Positions 9,409 to 17,593 of a stretch of DNA of 64,000 nucleotides are shown piece after piece. Under the pieces are notes generated by a model. It had not been told where the DNA came from and did no database searches. It saw only the letters and a program-made list of their open reading frames with translations. Source of the DNA: Nocardioides xinjiangensis (lineage in GTDB: Bacteria > Actinomycetota > Actinomycetes > Propionibacteriales > Nocardioidaceae). A program made the position numbers and the translations under genes. The stretch spans positions 62,001 through 126,000 of the forward strand of contig NZ_JAFMSY010000002.1 in NCBI RefSeq assembly GCF_017916455.1. Reading direction: 5' to 3'. How positions within the stretch are numbered: the first letter of the stretch is position 1; every line of letters starts with the position of its first letter.

Positions 9409-9414
9409 AACCTA
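9409..9414 (-). promoter_or_regulatory. Predicted -10 hexamer TAGGTT for tldD
   Basis: On the minus strand TAGGTT lies 7 nt before the ATG at 9401, a leaderless-type arrangement. The 61-bp gap to sbcC holds nothing else obvious. Confidence 0.45.
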
Positions 9415-9462
9415 GCCGAGCACCAGGGCGCGGCACGACCGACATCCTGGGCAGCAGCACGA

Positions 9463-12400
9463 TCAGGCGAGGGCGAGGGTGGTGCGGCTGCCGCTGCGGC
9501 CCCGGTGGACGCGCAGCTGGGTGGGGATGCGGGTCTGCAGCTCGGGGACGTGGCTGACCACGCCGACCACACGCCCGCCGTCGCGCAACGTGTCCAGGGT
9601 GTCCATCACGTCCTCCAACGTCTCGGAGTCGAGCGCGCCGAAGCCCTCGTCGACGAAGAGGGTGTCGAGGTCGGTGCCGCCGGCCTCGTCGGTGATCACG
9701 TCGGCGAGGCCGAGGGCCAGGGCGAGGGACACCACGAAGGTCTCGCCGCCGGACAGGGTGGCGGGGTCGCGGTCGTCGCCGGTCCAGTCGTCGCGGACCA
9801 GCAGGCTCAACCCGCCGCGTGTCTCACCGGCACCGCGTCGGCCCGTGTGGACGAGCGTGTAGCGCTGGTCGCTCATCGTCGTCAGTCGCAGGTTCGCCGC
9901 GTCGACGACCTGCCCCAGGCGGTGCGCGAGGACGTAGGCGGACAGCCGCATCTGGAGCCGGTTGTCGGGGTGCTTGCCCTCGACCAGCGCGGCGAGGTCG
10001 GTGACGAGGTCGAGGTCGTCGAGGACCGGCTGCCAGGCCGACAGCGCAGCCGTCACCTCCTCGGCGAGGCCGCCGAGCCGGCGGGCGCGGTCGCGCAGCG
10101 CCAGGTCGCGCTGGCGGGCGGCGACCGCCTCCTCCCTGGCGGTGCGGTGGGCCCGCGCCAGCGCCTCCAGGTCGGGCGGATCGGCCTCGGCGGACCGGGC
10201 CAGGGCCTCGTCGGCGAGGAGTGCGCCCACGCGGGCGACCTCGCGCTCGTGGCTCTCGATGGCGTCGAGCAGCGCGGCGAGGGTGTCGGGCGGCAGCCAG
10301 GCGGCGGCTGCTGCGGCGGACGACGCGAAGCCGGCAGCGGCAGCCACCTCGTCGGCGGCGGCCTGTGCGCTCGTCGCCGTGCCGCGGGACCGGGCGAGGT
10401 CGGACGTGATCTCGTGGTGCCGCCGCGCGAGTGACTCGACCCGCTGGTGGTGCGCGGCGAGGGCGTCGAGGTCGGAGCCCTCACCGAGCACCGCGCCGAT
10501 CTGCTCGTGCAGCGCCTCGATGCGGGACGTCAGGACCGCGGCCTCCGTCTCGTGTCGGGACACAGCAGCGACGAGCCGCTCGCGCTCACCGGTGAGGGAG
10601 GCCTGCTCCGTGCGGAGGTCGTCGACGCGCGTCGCCAGCGGTTCGGCGCGGGCCGCCGCGGCGCGTGCCCGGTCGCGCTGCGCGGTGACGCGCAGCTCCT
10701 CGGCGAGCAGGCGCTCGAGCGACTCGCCCGACTCGGTGCGGGCCACCGCGAGCTGCGCCTCGAGGCCGCGGACCTGCTGGGCGTGTGCCTCGACGACCAC
10801 CTCGAGGTCGTCGACCTCACGACGGGCGCGGCGCTCGGCGGCCTCGTCGGGCGCGCCGGGCGCCGGTGAGGCGGGGGAGGGGTGCTCGGCCGAGCCGCAC
10901 ACGGGGCAGCAGGCCCCGACGGCGAGCTTGCCGGCGATCTCGGCGGCCATCCCGTCCAGTCGCTGCTCTCGGATCTCGACCAGGGTCTCCCGGGCGAGCA
11001 GCCGCGCCTCCGTGGCCCCGCGCAGCTCGGCCTCGGCCGCCGCCAGCCTGGAGGTGAGCTCCTCGGCGGCGCGTGCCGCGCCCACCCGGGCGCCGAGCAC
11101 TCGCAGCTCGCGGTCGAGCGCCTCGGCGGTGGTGACCGCTTCGCGTGCCGCCGCGAGGTCCGGCTCGAGCCGCGCGAGCGCCAGGGGCACCTCCGCGAGG
11201 CGTTCGTCGACCTGCCGCAGCTGCGCCTCGAGCTGCTCCCGCGCCCGAGCGGCGGCGGTGACCTCGCGGTCGAGGTCGCGGGCCTGTCGCTGCAGGGGAC
11301 GCACGCGAGCGACGTCGGCCAGGGTGCTGGTCGCCGTGCGCAGGTGGTCGTCGACGTCCGTCGCCTCGAGGGACGGCGCGCCCAGGACGCCGGCGAGCGC
11401 GGCGAGGGCGTCAGCTGCTCGCCGCTCGAGGTCGGCGACCTCGGCGCGGGACTGGACCGCGAGGTCGTGCAGGGACCGCACCGCAGTGGCGCGCTGGGCT
11501 GCGGCGGCGCGGTGAATGCGGGAGGCGTGCTGGGCGGCCTCGGCCTCGAGCGCCGTCCACGAGCGGTGCGCGGCGGCGTGGGTGGCGCGCAGGCGGGCGA
11601 GCTCGACGCCTGCGGCGTCGGCCGCCGCGGCCGCTGCCTCGGCGCGGGTCGCCGCGTCGACGGCGATCGCCTGCTCCTCCGACGCGCGGACCGCTGACTC
11701 CAGCATCGCGCGCACCCAGGGTCCGAGCGACGTGGGGTCGGCCGTCCACTCCTCGGGCACACCCTCGCCGCCCACCTCGCTGACGCGGCTGACCAGGTCG
11801 GCGACCGCGGAGCGGTGTGCGTCGCAGGTGCGCCTCAGCTCGACGCGGCGGTCACGCAGCCAGCGCTCGGTGCGGTCGAAGCGTCCGGTCTGGAAGACCT
11901 GCTGCAGCAGGGCGTGCCGCTCCTCGGAGCGGGCCCGCAGGAACGCCTGGAACCTGCCCTGGGGCAGCAGCGCGACCTGGCAGAACTGGGGCAGCGTCAT
12001 CCCGACGAGCCGGGTCACGAGGTGCCCGGCCTCGTCCAACCGGGTGGTGAGCGGCTGCCACTGGTGACCCGCGCCGTCCGACCCGTCACCGGTGGTGTCG
12101 TCGGCGGGCGGACGACGCTCCGAGATCACCACCCGCGCCTGCTCGGTCGTCGTGCCGCTCCCGCGCTTCTTGGGGCGGGTCCAGGCCGGCGACCGGTCGA
12201 TGCGGAACCGCCGGCCCGAGAGAGTGGCCTCGAGCACGACCCGGGGAGCCACGCCGGGCGCGGCATGGTCGGAGCGCAGCCGCTTGGCGATCGCCCGGTC
12301 GCCGGGCACGTCGCCGTAGAGGGCGAAGCACACGGCGTCGAGGACGCTCGACTTGCCGGCTCCGGTCGGCCCGCTGAGCAGGAACAGCCCAGCCGCTGAT

Positions 12401-12474
12401 AGGGCGTCGAAGTCGACCGTCGTCGGGTCGGCGAACGGGCCGAAACCGACCACGTCGAGGCGGTGGAGCCTCAC
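9463..12474 (-). CDS. sbcC: Exonuclease SbcC, SMC-like ATPase subunit
   Basis: Large subunit of the SbcCD (Mre11-Rad50-like) nuclease that opens hairpins and processes double-strand break ends. 1003 residues from GTG 12474, which overlaps the sbcD stop (GTGA). Walker A is GPTGAGKSS with K41. Two long Ala/Arg/Glu-rich coiled-coil arms flank a zinc hook, CCPVCGSAEH, near residue 525. The ABC signature LSGGETFVVSLALALG lies near 906 and Walker B (LDTLFVDEGFGALD) near 938. The length is normal for the family. Long open frames further upstream on this strand belong to an overlapping reading frame of sbcD, not to this protein. Confidence 0.96.
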   Translation of the reverse strand: MRLHRLDVVGFGPFADPTTVDFDALSAAGLFLLSGPTGAGKSSVLDAVCFALYGDVPGDRAIAKRLRSDHAAPGVAPRVVLEATLSGRRFRIDRSPAWTRPKKRGSGTTTEQARVVISERRPPADDTTGDGSDGAGHQWQPLTTRLDEAGHLVTRLVGMTLPQFCQVALLPQGRFQAFLRARSEERHALLQQVFQTGRFDRTERWLRDRRVELRRTCDAHRSAVADLVSRVSEVGGEGVPEEWTADPTSLGPWVRAMLESAVRASEEQAIAVDAATRAEAAAAAADAAGVELARLRATHAAAHRSWTALEAEAAQHASRIHRAAAAQRATAVRSLHDLAVQSRAEVADLERRAADALAALAGVLGAPSLEATDVDDHLRTATSTLADVARVRPLQRQARDLDREVTAAARAREQLEAQLRQVDERLAEVPLALARLEPDLAAAREAVTTAEALDRELRVLGARVGAARAAEELTSRLAAAEAELRGATEARLLARETLVEIREQRLDGMAAEIAGKLAVGACCPVCGSAEHPSPASPAPGAPDEAAERRARREVDDLEVVVEAHAQQVRGLEAQLAVARTESGESLERLLAEELRVTAQRDRARAAAARAEPLATRVDDLRTEQASLTGERERLVAAVSRHETEAAVLTSRIEALHEQIGAVLGEGSDLDALAAHHQRVESLARRHHEITSDLARSRGTATSAQAAADEVAAAAGFASSAAAAAAWLPPDTLAALLDAIESHEREVARVGALLADEALARSAEADPPDLEALARAHRTAREEAVAARQRDLALRDRARRLGGLAEEVTAALSAWQPVLDDLDLVTDLAALVEGKHPDNRLQMRLSAYVLAHRLGQVVDAANLRLTTMSDQRYTLVHTGRRGAGETRGGLSLLVRDDWTGDDRDPATLSGGETFVVSLALALGLADVITDEAGGTDLDTLFVDEGFGALDSETLEDVMDTLDTLRDGGRVVGVVSHVPELQTRIPTQLRVHRGRSGSRTTLALA

Positions 12475-13658
12475 CCGGCACCACCGGGTGCGGGCGCTGC
12501 CGCCGCGGTGACGAGCACGTCCTGGTCGGGGTCGTGGCAGCAGGCGTCGACGGCCTCCTGGAGCAGGGCCGACTCGGCCGCGGTCGCCCCGGTGCCGCGC
12601 ACGTGGCGCACGAAGTCGAGCGCGATCGCGTGGTCGCCGGCCCCGGCGGCCGGTCGCGGCGGCGCCTGCGGGTCGGCGGCCGGGATGGGGAACTGCAGGA
12701 CCAGCGTGTGCGGGAAGCGTCGGCGCAGCTGCTCCATGGCGCGAGCCGGCCGACGCGGGTCGGTGAGGGTCACCTGGACCCAGTCGTGTTCGTGGTGGGT
12801 GAGCGAGGGGTCGGCGAGGAGGTCGTGCAGGGTGCCGGAGAGGCGTGCGAGCCGGCGCGGGACCGGCGCGTCGATCCACGTGGACGAGACCAGGCCGGTG
12901 GCCCCGAGCTCGACGAGCCAGGAGCCCTTGACCTGGTCGGCCTCGGAGAAGGAGTAGGCCAGGGGCGAGCCGGAGTAGCGCAGGCCCTCGGACAGGACGT
13001 GGCGGCCGTGCAGGTGGCCCAGGGCGGTGTAGTCGACGCCCTCGAAGACCGTGGTGGCGACGCGCGACACCCCGCCGACGCTGATGTCGCGCTCGGACTC
13101 CGACGGCGTGGCCCCGGCGACGAAGGCGTGGGCGAGGACGACCGACCGGGTCGTCGCCGGCCGGGCCGCGAGGTCGGCACGGACCCGGCGCATCGCCTCG
13201 CTGAGCGCCGCCTCGTGGCTGCGGTGACCGAGCGACCACGGCTCGAGGAGCGCGGAGGGGTCGAGGTAGGGGATGGCGTGGATCGCCACGTCGCCGTGGC
13301 GGTCGCCGAGCAGCACGGGGGTGCCGACCGAGGAGGCGTCGGTGCGGACGAAGACGCCGGCGGCGTCCATGAGCCTGGAGCCGAAGCCGAGCCGCCGGGC
13401 ACTGTCGTGGTTGCCGCTGCTCACCACGACGCGGGCTCGCGACGCGGCGAGCCGGGCGAACGCCTCGTCGGCGAGCGCGACCGCGTCGACGTGCGGCAGC
13501 GCCCGGTCGTAGACGTCGCCGGAGACCACGACGACGTCGACCGCCTCCTGCTCCACCACCTCCAGCAGGTGGTCGACGAACGCACCCTGGTGGCCCAGGA
13601 GGCCCTCGCGGTGGAAGGACCTCCCCAGGTGCCAGTCGGAGGTGTGGAGGATGCGCAC
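12471..13658 (-). CDS. sbcD: Exonuclease SbcD, nuclease subunit
   Basis: 395 residues. It has the Mre11-type calcineurin phosphoesterase motifs: D8-x-H10 (HTSDWHLGRSF), GD48 (VVVSGDVYDR) and N83-H84-D85 (SSGNHDSAR). The start is GTG 13658, giving MRILHTSDWH, with TACGGT 6 nt upstream. It is followed by sbcC with a 4-base overlap, so both subunits are made together. The last 60 residues are less conserved and end in an Ala/Pro/Gly-rich stretch. Confidence 0.96.
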   Translation of the reverse strand: MRILHTSDWHLGRSFHREGLLGHQGAFVDHLLEVVEQEAVDVVVVSGDVYDRALPHVDAVALADEAFARLAASRARVVVSSGNHDSARRLGFGSRLMDAAGVFVRTDASSVGTPVLLGDRHGDVAIHAIPYLDPSALLEPWSLGHRSHEAALSEAMRRVRADLAARPATTRSVVLAHAFVAGATPSESERDISVGGVSRVATTVFEGVDYTALGHLHGRHVLSEGLRYSGSPLAYSFSEADQVKGSWLVELGATGLVSSTWIDAPVPRRLARLSGTLHDLLADPSLTHHEHDWVQVTLTDPRRPARAMEQLRRRFPHTLVLQFPIPAADPQAPPRPAAGAGDHAIALDFVRHVRGTGATAAESALLQEAVDACCHDPDQDVLVTAAAAPAPGGAG

Positions 13659-13664
13659 GGGACG

Positions 13665-13670
13665 ACCGTA
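13665..13670 (-). promoter_or_regulatory. Predicted -10 hexamer TACGGT for sbcDC
   Basis: On the minus strand TACGGT lies 6 nt before the GTG at 13658, consistent with a leaderless sbcDC transcript. No SOS box was recognised nearby. Confidence 0.4.
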
Positions 13671-13731
13671 GAACGCACCACCGACAGCACCCGACCACCA
13701 CGCCGTGGGGGCCGGGATCGGTGCCCGGGGG

Positions 13732-14559
13732 TCAGGAGTAGCTGACCGTGCGACGTCCGGAGGTGAAGCCCCAGAGGTCGATGCCGGCCTCCCGGGCCAG
13801 GGCGGCGGCCAGGCTGGTCGGGGCGCCGACGGCGACGATCGACCCGATGCCGCTTGCGGCGGCCTTCTGCACCAGCTCGAACCCGACGCGTCCGCTCAGC
13901 ACGAGGCAGGCCGACGCCGGTGGCTCGCCGGCCAGCACCCGCGCACCGACGACCTTGTCGACGGCGTTGTGGCGGCCCACGTCCTCGCGCACCACGAGCA
14001 GCGTGCCGTCCGCGTCGGCCAGGCCCGCCGCGTGGACGCCGCCGGTCCGCGCGAACAGCTTCTGGCGCTCACGCAGCGCGTCGGGGAGGCGGCGTACGAC
14101 GTCCGCGGCAGGCCGGTCGCCCGACCATCGCGCCGCCGGCCGCGTGGCGAGCGCCTCGCTGACGCTGTCCTTCCCGCACACCCCGCAGGCGGAGGACCCG
14201 GCCGACGCGGCGACGTGGCGGTGGGGGAGCTCGGCGCCGCCGGCGAGGGTCACCGTCACGACGTTGAACTCCTGCTCGGGCGTCAGGTCCGCATCGGTGC
14301 AGTAGGCGACCTGGACCAGCCCGTCCTGCGTGGCGAGGCCCTCGTTGACCAGCCAGCCGGCGGCCAGCTCGAAGTCGTGGCCGGGGGTGCGCATGGTGAC
14401 CCACGCGCGGCGCGGCTCGACGCCGGCCGCGCGCACGCGGATCTCGAGCGGCTCCTCGGTGATCAGCCGGTCCTCGCGGGACACCGGGTCCGGCCCGGCG
14501 TGCTCGACGACACGTGTCCGGACCGAGGGGCCGGGCCGTCGTGCTCGATCGGTGGTCAC
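13732..14559 (-). CDS. fdhD: Formate dehydrogenase accessory sulfurtransferase FdhD
   Basis: 275 residues. FdhD carries sulfur from a cysteine desulfurase to the molybdenum cofactor of formate dehydrogenase. The catalytic CxxC pair is C125/C128 in SSACGVCGKDS, and the family segments ELAAGWLVNEG (residue 64 on) and FARTGGVHAAGLAD follow the usual order. The start is GTG 14559 with TAGGGT 6 nt upstream. No formate dehydrogenase gene lies in the window; in actinobacteria fdhD is often separate. It is divergent from the 47-residue gene at 14743. Confidence 0.95.
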   Translation of the reverse strand: MTTDRARRPGPSVRTRVVEHAGPDPVSREDRLITEEPLEIRVRAAGVEPRRAWVTMRTPGHDFELAAGWLVNEGLATQDGLVQVAYCTDADLTPEQEFNVVTVTLAGGAELPHRHVAASAGSSACGVCGKDSVSEALATRPAARWSGDRPAADVVRRLPDALRERQKLFARTGGVHAAGLADADGTLLVVREDVGRHNAVDKVVGARVLAGEPPASACLVLSGRVGFELVQKAAASGIGSIVAVGAPTSLAAALAREAGIDLWGFTSGRRTVSYS

Positions 14560-14565
14560 CCCTCG

Positions 14566-14571
14566 ACCCTA
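14566..14571 (-). promoter_or_regulatory. Predicted -10 hexamer TAGGGT for fdhD
   Basis: On the minus strand TAGGGT lies 6 nt before GTG 14559, a leaderless-type start. Confidence 0.45.
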
Positions 14572-14655
14572 GCCCGGGGGCGTTGCGGGCGCCGCCGGCC
14601 CGGTGGCGGAGATCACCCGCTCGTGGATACCGGGCGCCCCGCGGAGTGGTCGTAC

Positions 14656-14693
14656 GATGTAAGAGCCGCAACGACGCGGCTGCGTCTTACATC
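14656..14693 (+). promoter_or_regulatory. Long nested inverted repeat upstream of a 47-residue gene
   Basis: GATGTAAGA (14656-14664) pairs perfectly with TCTTACATC (14685-14693). Inside, GCCGC-aacgac-GCGGC forms a second stem, leaving TGCG unpaired on one side. The dyad overlaps a TANNNT hexamer (TACGAT, 14653-14658) and ends 49 nt before ATG 14743. It could be a repressor operator with two half-sites about three helical turns apart, or an RNA hairpin in the leader. Confidence 0.45.
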
Positions 14694-14742
14694 TTCTCTC
14701 GCTCAGGTGGGGGCCAGGACGCCCCCGGAAGGACAGATCCCC

Positions 14743-14886
14743 ATGAACCCGCAGCTGCACCTCGCCATCAGCCTCGTCGATGCACGAGCGCGATCGGCCG
14801 AGGACCGTGCCCTCCTGCGCAACGTGGAGATCGCCCGTCGCGAGGAGCGCCGCGCCCGACGCGCGGCCCGCCGCAGCACCCGCTGA
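14743..14886 (+). CDS. Small basic protein of 47 residues, unknown function
   Basis: ATG 14743 is preceded by GGAAGGACAG (about 6 nt spacing), a reasonable ribosome site. The product starts MNPQLHLAISLVDARARSAE and ends in an Arg-rich helix (RREERRARRAARRSTR). It is likely helical and nucleic-acid or membrane interacting by charge alone; no family was recognised. The 183-bp region before it carries the striking dyad at 14656-14693, suggesting regulated expression. The stop TGA (14884-14886) is followed by a 104-bp gap before the OsmC gene. Confidence 0.6.
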   Translation: MNPQLHLAISLVDARARSAEDRALLRNVEIARREERRARRAARRSTR

Positions 14887-14990
14887 CCCGCGGGGCCAGG
14901 GGCCAGGGGCCGCAGCGGGCCCGGCCGCTGGGCGGACCGGCGAGCTGGTCGCCGGTCGTGGCCCCTGCTCGCTCTGGCAGGGTGAGCGCC

Positions 14991-15434
14991 ATGAGCGACC
15001 AGACGGACCCGTCCCTCCGCAGCGTCGAGCTCACCCGGATCGGGCCGGCCCGCTTCAAGGCCACCAACGCCCGCGGTGGCGAGACGTTCTTCGGCACCGG
15101 GGGAGAGGACCCCGACTTCACCCCGGTCGAGCTGCTGCTGGCGGCGATCGCCGGGTGCAGCGCCCTCGACGTCGAGGCGATCACGCACAAGCGCACGTCC
15201 AGCACCAGGTTCGACGTGCGCGCCGAGGGTCGCAAGGTGCGCGACGAGCACGGCAACCACCTGACGGGCCTGCGGGTGTCGTTCGACGTGGCCTTCCCCG
15301 AGGGCCGCGAGGGCGACGTGGCCAGCGCCCGCCTCCAGGCCGCCATCGAGATGTCGCGCGACCGGCTGTGCACGGTCTCGCGCACGGTGCAGCTGGGTGC
15401 GGACGTGGCCTACGACCGGGTCAGCCGACCGTGA
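14991..15434 (+). CDS. OsmC-family peroxiredoxin-like protein
   Basis: 147 residues. The two conserved family cysteines are visible: C56 in LLAAIAGCSALDVEAI and C127 in SRDRLCTVSRTVQ. They reduce organic hydroperoxides in OsmC/Ohr proteins; this sequence resembles the general OsmC branch more than Ohr. The start is ATG 14991, with CAGGGT 7 nt upstream and no clear Shine-Dalgarno. Its 3' end overlaps the convergent cyclophilin gene by 14 bp. Confidence 0.88.
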   Translation: MSDQTDPSLRSVELTRIGPARFKATNARGGETFFGTGGEDPDFTPVELLLAAIAGCSALDVEAITHKRTSSTRFDVRAEGRKVRDEHGNHLTGLRVSFDVAFPEGREGDVASARLQAAIEMSRDRLCTVSRTVQLGADVAYDRVSRP

Positions 15435-16146
15435 CCTCCTCGATGGTGACCTCCTTGTTCGGGGTGCCACCACCGGCCGGGTGGGCGCCGTCGTTGCCCT
15501 CGGCGGCGATGGCGTCGATGACCTCGAGGCCGGCGTCGTCGATGGTGCCGAAGACGGTGTAGTCGGGCGGGAACTGCGAGTCGCGGAACACGAGGAAGAA
15601 CTGCGAGCCGTTGGTGTCGGGGCCCGCATTGGCCATGGCGAGCGTGCCGGCCGGGTAGGTCTCGTCGCCGCTCAGCTCGTCGGCGAAGGAGTAGCCGGCG
15701 CCGCCGGAGCCGGTGCCGGTCGGGTCGCCGCACTGGAGGATGCCGAAGCCCTCCTGGTCGCCGATGCGCGGGCACGGGGTGTCGTCGTAGAACCCCTGCT
15801 CGGCCAACGACACGAACGAGTTCACCGTGCACGGCGTGGTGGCTGCGTCGAGGGTGATGCCGATGTCGCCGAAGTTGGTCGTGATGGTCGCCGGGACGGT
15901 GCCCTCGGCCTGCGCCTCCGCGTCGGGCGCCTCGACGTCGCGGGCCGGCTCCTGCCCGTCGGTGGGGTACTCGCAGGTGGTCGTCTCGCCGGAGGCGGAG
16001 GGTGACCCGCTCGCGCTCGGGCTCTCGCTGGAGGTGTCCGTGGCGGCGTCCTGCCCGTCGGCCTCGTTGCCGCACGCGGCGAGGGAGAGGACGGACAGGC
16101 ACGCGGCCACGGAGGCGAGGCGCTTCAGGGGTGAGGGGGTCGACAT
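15421..16146 (-). CDS. Cyclophilin-type peptidyl-prolyl isomerase lipoprotein
   Basis: 241 residues. The N-terminus is a lipoprotein signal ending SLAAC with C25 as the lipidation site. A Ser/Glu/Asp-rich linker leads to a cyclophilin domain from about residue 80 (TITTNFGDIGITLDAATTPC, SFVSLAEQGFYDDTPCPRI, and GSQFFLVFRDSQFPPDYTVF). It is likely membrane-anchored and helps fold exported proteins. TACCAT lies 7 nt before ATG 16146. It converges on and overlaps the OsmC gene. Confidence 0.93.
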   Translation of the reverse strand: MSTPSPLKRLASVAACLSVLSLAACGNEADGQDAATDTSSESPSASGSPSASGETTTCEYPTDGQEPARDVEAPDAEAQAEGTVPATITTNFGDIGITLDAATTPCTVNSFVSLAEQGFYDDTPCPRIGDQEGFGILQCGDPTGTGSGGAGYSFADELSGDETYPAGTLAMANAGPDTNGSQFFLVFRDSQFPPDYTVFGTIDDAGLEVIDAIAAEGNDGAHPAGGGTPNKEVTIEEVTVG

Positions 16147-16153
16147 GGCGCCG

Positions 16154-16159
16154 ATGGTA
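16154..16159 (-). promoter_or_regulatory. Predicted -10 hexamer TACCAT for the cyclophilin gene
   Basis: On the minus strand TACCAT lies 7 nt before ATG 16146, inside the 25-bp gap after the aldo/keto reductase gene; the transcript would be leaderless. Confidence 0.4.
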
Positions 16160-16171
16160 GCCAGCGGCTGC

Positions 16172-17023
16172 TCACATCTCCTCGTGGGTGTCGGGGTCGC
16201 CGCCGAACAGCCGGCCGTCGGGCTCGGCCAGCCCCGAGATCGCCGCCACCTCGTCGTCGGTGAGCTCGAAGCCGAAGACGTCGAGGTTCTGCGCCTGGCG
16301 CGCGGGGTCCGCGGACTTGGGGATCGGCAGCGAGCCGAGCTGGACGTGCCAGCGCAGGATGACCTGGCCGGGGGAGACCCCGTGCGCCGCCGCGGCCGAG
16401 GTGACGACGTCCTCCTCGAGCGGCGCGCGCCGCTTGCCCATGGGGCTCCACGCCTCGGTGCGGATGCCGAGCCGCTCGTGCACCTCCCGCATCTCGGCCT
16501 GCGGGAACCGGGGGTGCAGCTCGACCTGGTTGACCGCCGGCGTGACGCCGGTGTCGTCGATGATCCGCTCGAGGTGCTCCGCGGTGAAGTTCGAGACGCC
16601 GATGGAGCGGACCAGGCCGTCCTTCTGCAGCTGGACGAGCGCGCGCCACGCCTCGACGTACCTGCCCTGGCCGGGGTTCGGCCAGTGGATGAGGTGGAGG
16701 TCGGTGCGCTCGACGCCGAGCCGCTCGAGGGAGCCGCGCACCGACGCGATGGCGTCGTCGTACGCGTGGTGGCGGCCGGGGATCTTGCTGGCGACCAGAA
16801 TCTCCTCGCGGGGGAGGCCCGAGCGTCGGACTGCCTCGCCGACCTCGACCTCGTTCTCGTAGTTGACCGCCGTGTCGAGCAGCCGGTAGCCGGCCTCGAT
16901 GGCGCTCAGGATCGCCGCGGTGCCGTCCTCGCCCTGGAGCGGGTAGGTCCCGAAGCCGATCGCCGGGATGGTGGTGCCGTCGTTGAGGTCGTACGCCGGG
17001 ATCGCGCTCGGGTCGTGGGCCAT
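16172..17023 (-). CDS. Aldo/keto reductase
   Basis: 283 residues, the size of the 2,5-diketo-gluconate reductase-like branch. The catalytic tetrad is visible as D50 and Y55 (LLDTAVNYENE), K80 (VASKIPGRH) and H113 (LHLIHWPNPGQG). It should reduce aldehydes or ketones with NADPH in the cytoplasm; the physiological substrate cannot be inferred. TACGGT lies 6 nt before ATG 17023. The next gene on this strand, the cyclophilin lipoprotein, starts 25 bp downstream. Confidence 0.93.
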   Translation of the reverse strand: MAHDPSAIPAYDLNDGTTIPAIGFGTYPLQGEDGTAAILSAIEAGYRLLDTAVNYENEVEVGEAVRRSGLPREEILVASKIPGRHHAYDDAIASVRGSLERLGVERTDLHLIHWPNPGQGRYVEAWRALVQLQKDGLVRSIGVSNFTAEHLERIIDDTGVTPAVNQVELHPRFPQAEMREVHERLGIRTEAWSPMGKRRAPLEEDVVTSAAAAHGVSPGQVILRWHVQLGSLPIPKSADPARQAQNLDVFGFELTDDEVAAISGLAEPDGRLFGGDPDTHEEM

Positions 17024-17029
17024 GGCCCC

Positions 17030-17035
17030 ACCGTA
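17030..17035 (-). promoter_or_regulatory. Predicted -10 hexamer TACGGT for the aldo/keto reductase
   Basis: On the minus strand TACGGT lies 6 nt before ATG 17023, a leaderless-type start. Confidence 0.4.
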
Positions 17036-17080
17036 GGGGGAGCGGCGGCAACCCGGTCAGGGGGCCGGGCGGCCGGGCCG

Positions 17081-17503
17081 TCAGGAAGTCAGGCCCACGA
17101 CCAGGACGAGGCCGACGAGCGCGGTGGCTCCGAGGCCGTGGCCGAGGAGCACCGACTTGGGGATCTGCTTCTCGACCACCCGCACGTCCGCCGGGTCGGC
17201 GGCCGGCTTGTGCAGCGTGTCGGAGTGCCCGAACGTCCGGGCCGCCATGACGAGCCCTCCGGCCACGCTCGCCAGCAGCGAGCCGAGCGTCACCCAGACC
17301 CACATCTTGTCGGCGGTGAGCAGCCACGCGACCCACCACACCGGGGCGATGATGCCGAGCAGCGAGTGCCCGAAGACGACGAGGGACGGCAGGCGGGTGG
17401 CGCGGGCCGTGCTCGACCGGGAGTTCGACGAGGCGACGGACATGAACAGGTAGGACCCGACGACCACCTGCACCACCAGCAACATCATCACGAGCTTCGA
17501 CAT
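17081..17503 (-). CDS. Four-helix membrane protein, unknown function
   Basis: 140 residues with four hydrophobic segments: about 4-22 (LVMMLLVVQVVVGSYLFM), 43-62 (VVFGHSLLGIIAPVWWVAWL), 68-88 (WVWVTLGSLLASVAGGLVMA) and 118-138 (LLGHGLGATALVGLVLVVGL). A short hydrophilic loop with FGHSDTLHKPAADP lies between segments 3 and 4. No family was recognised. The pattern, with histidines near helix ends (FGHS, FGHSD, LLGHG), could suit a small redox or transport membrane protein, but this is speculation. It is divergent from the SPL-type gene with a 90-bp gap. Confidence 0.75.
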   Translation of the reverse strand: MSKLVMMLLVVQVVVGSYLFMSVASSNSRSSTARATRLPSLVVFGHSLLGIIAPVWWVAWLLTADKMWVWVTLGSLLASVAGGLVMAARTFGHSDTLHKPAADPADVRVVEKQIPKSVLLGHGLGATALVGLVLVVGLTS

Positions 17504-17593
17504 GACGCCCGGTACCCCGTGCGGCGCCGATCACGCGGGCACCCGGCGGCGCGGACGGGGCATGACCGGGCCCGGGGGAGGGAACCTCGTGAG

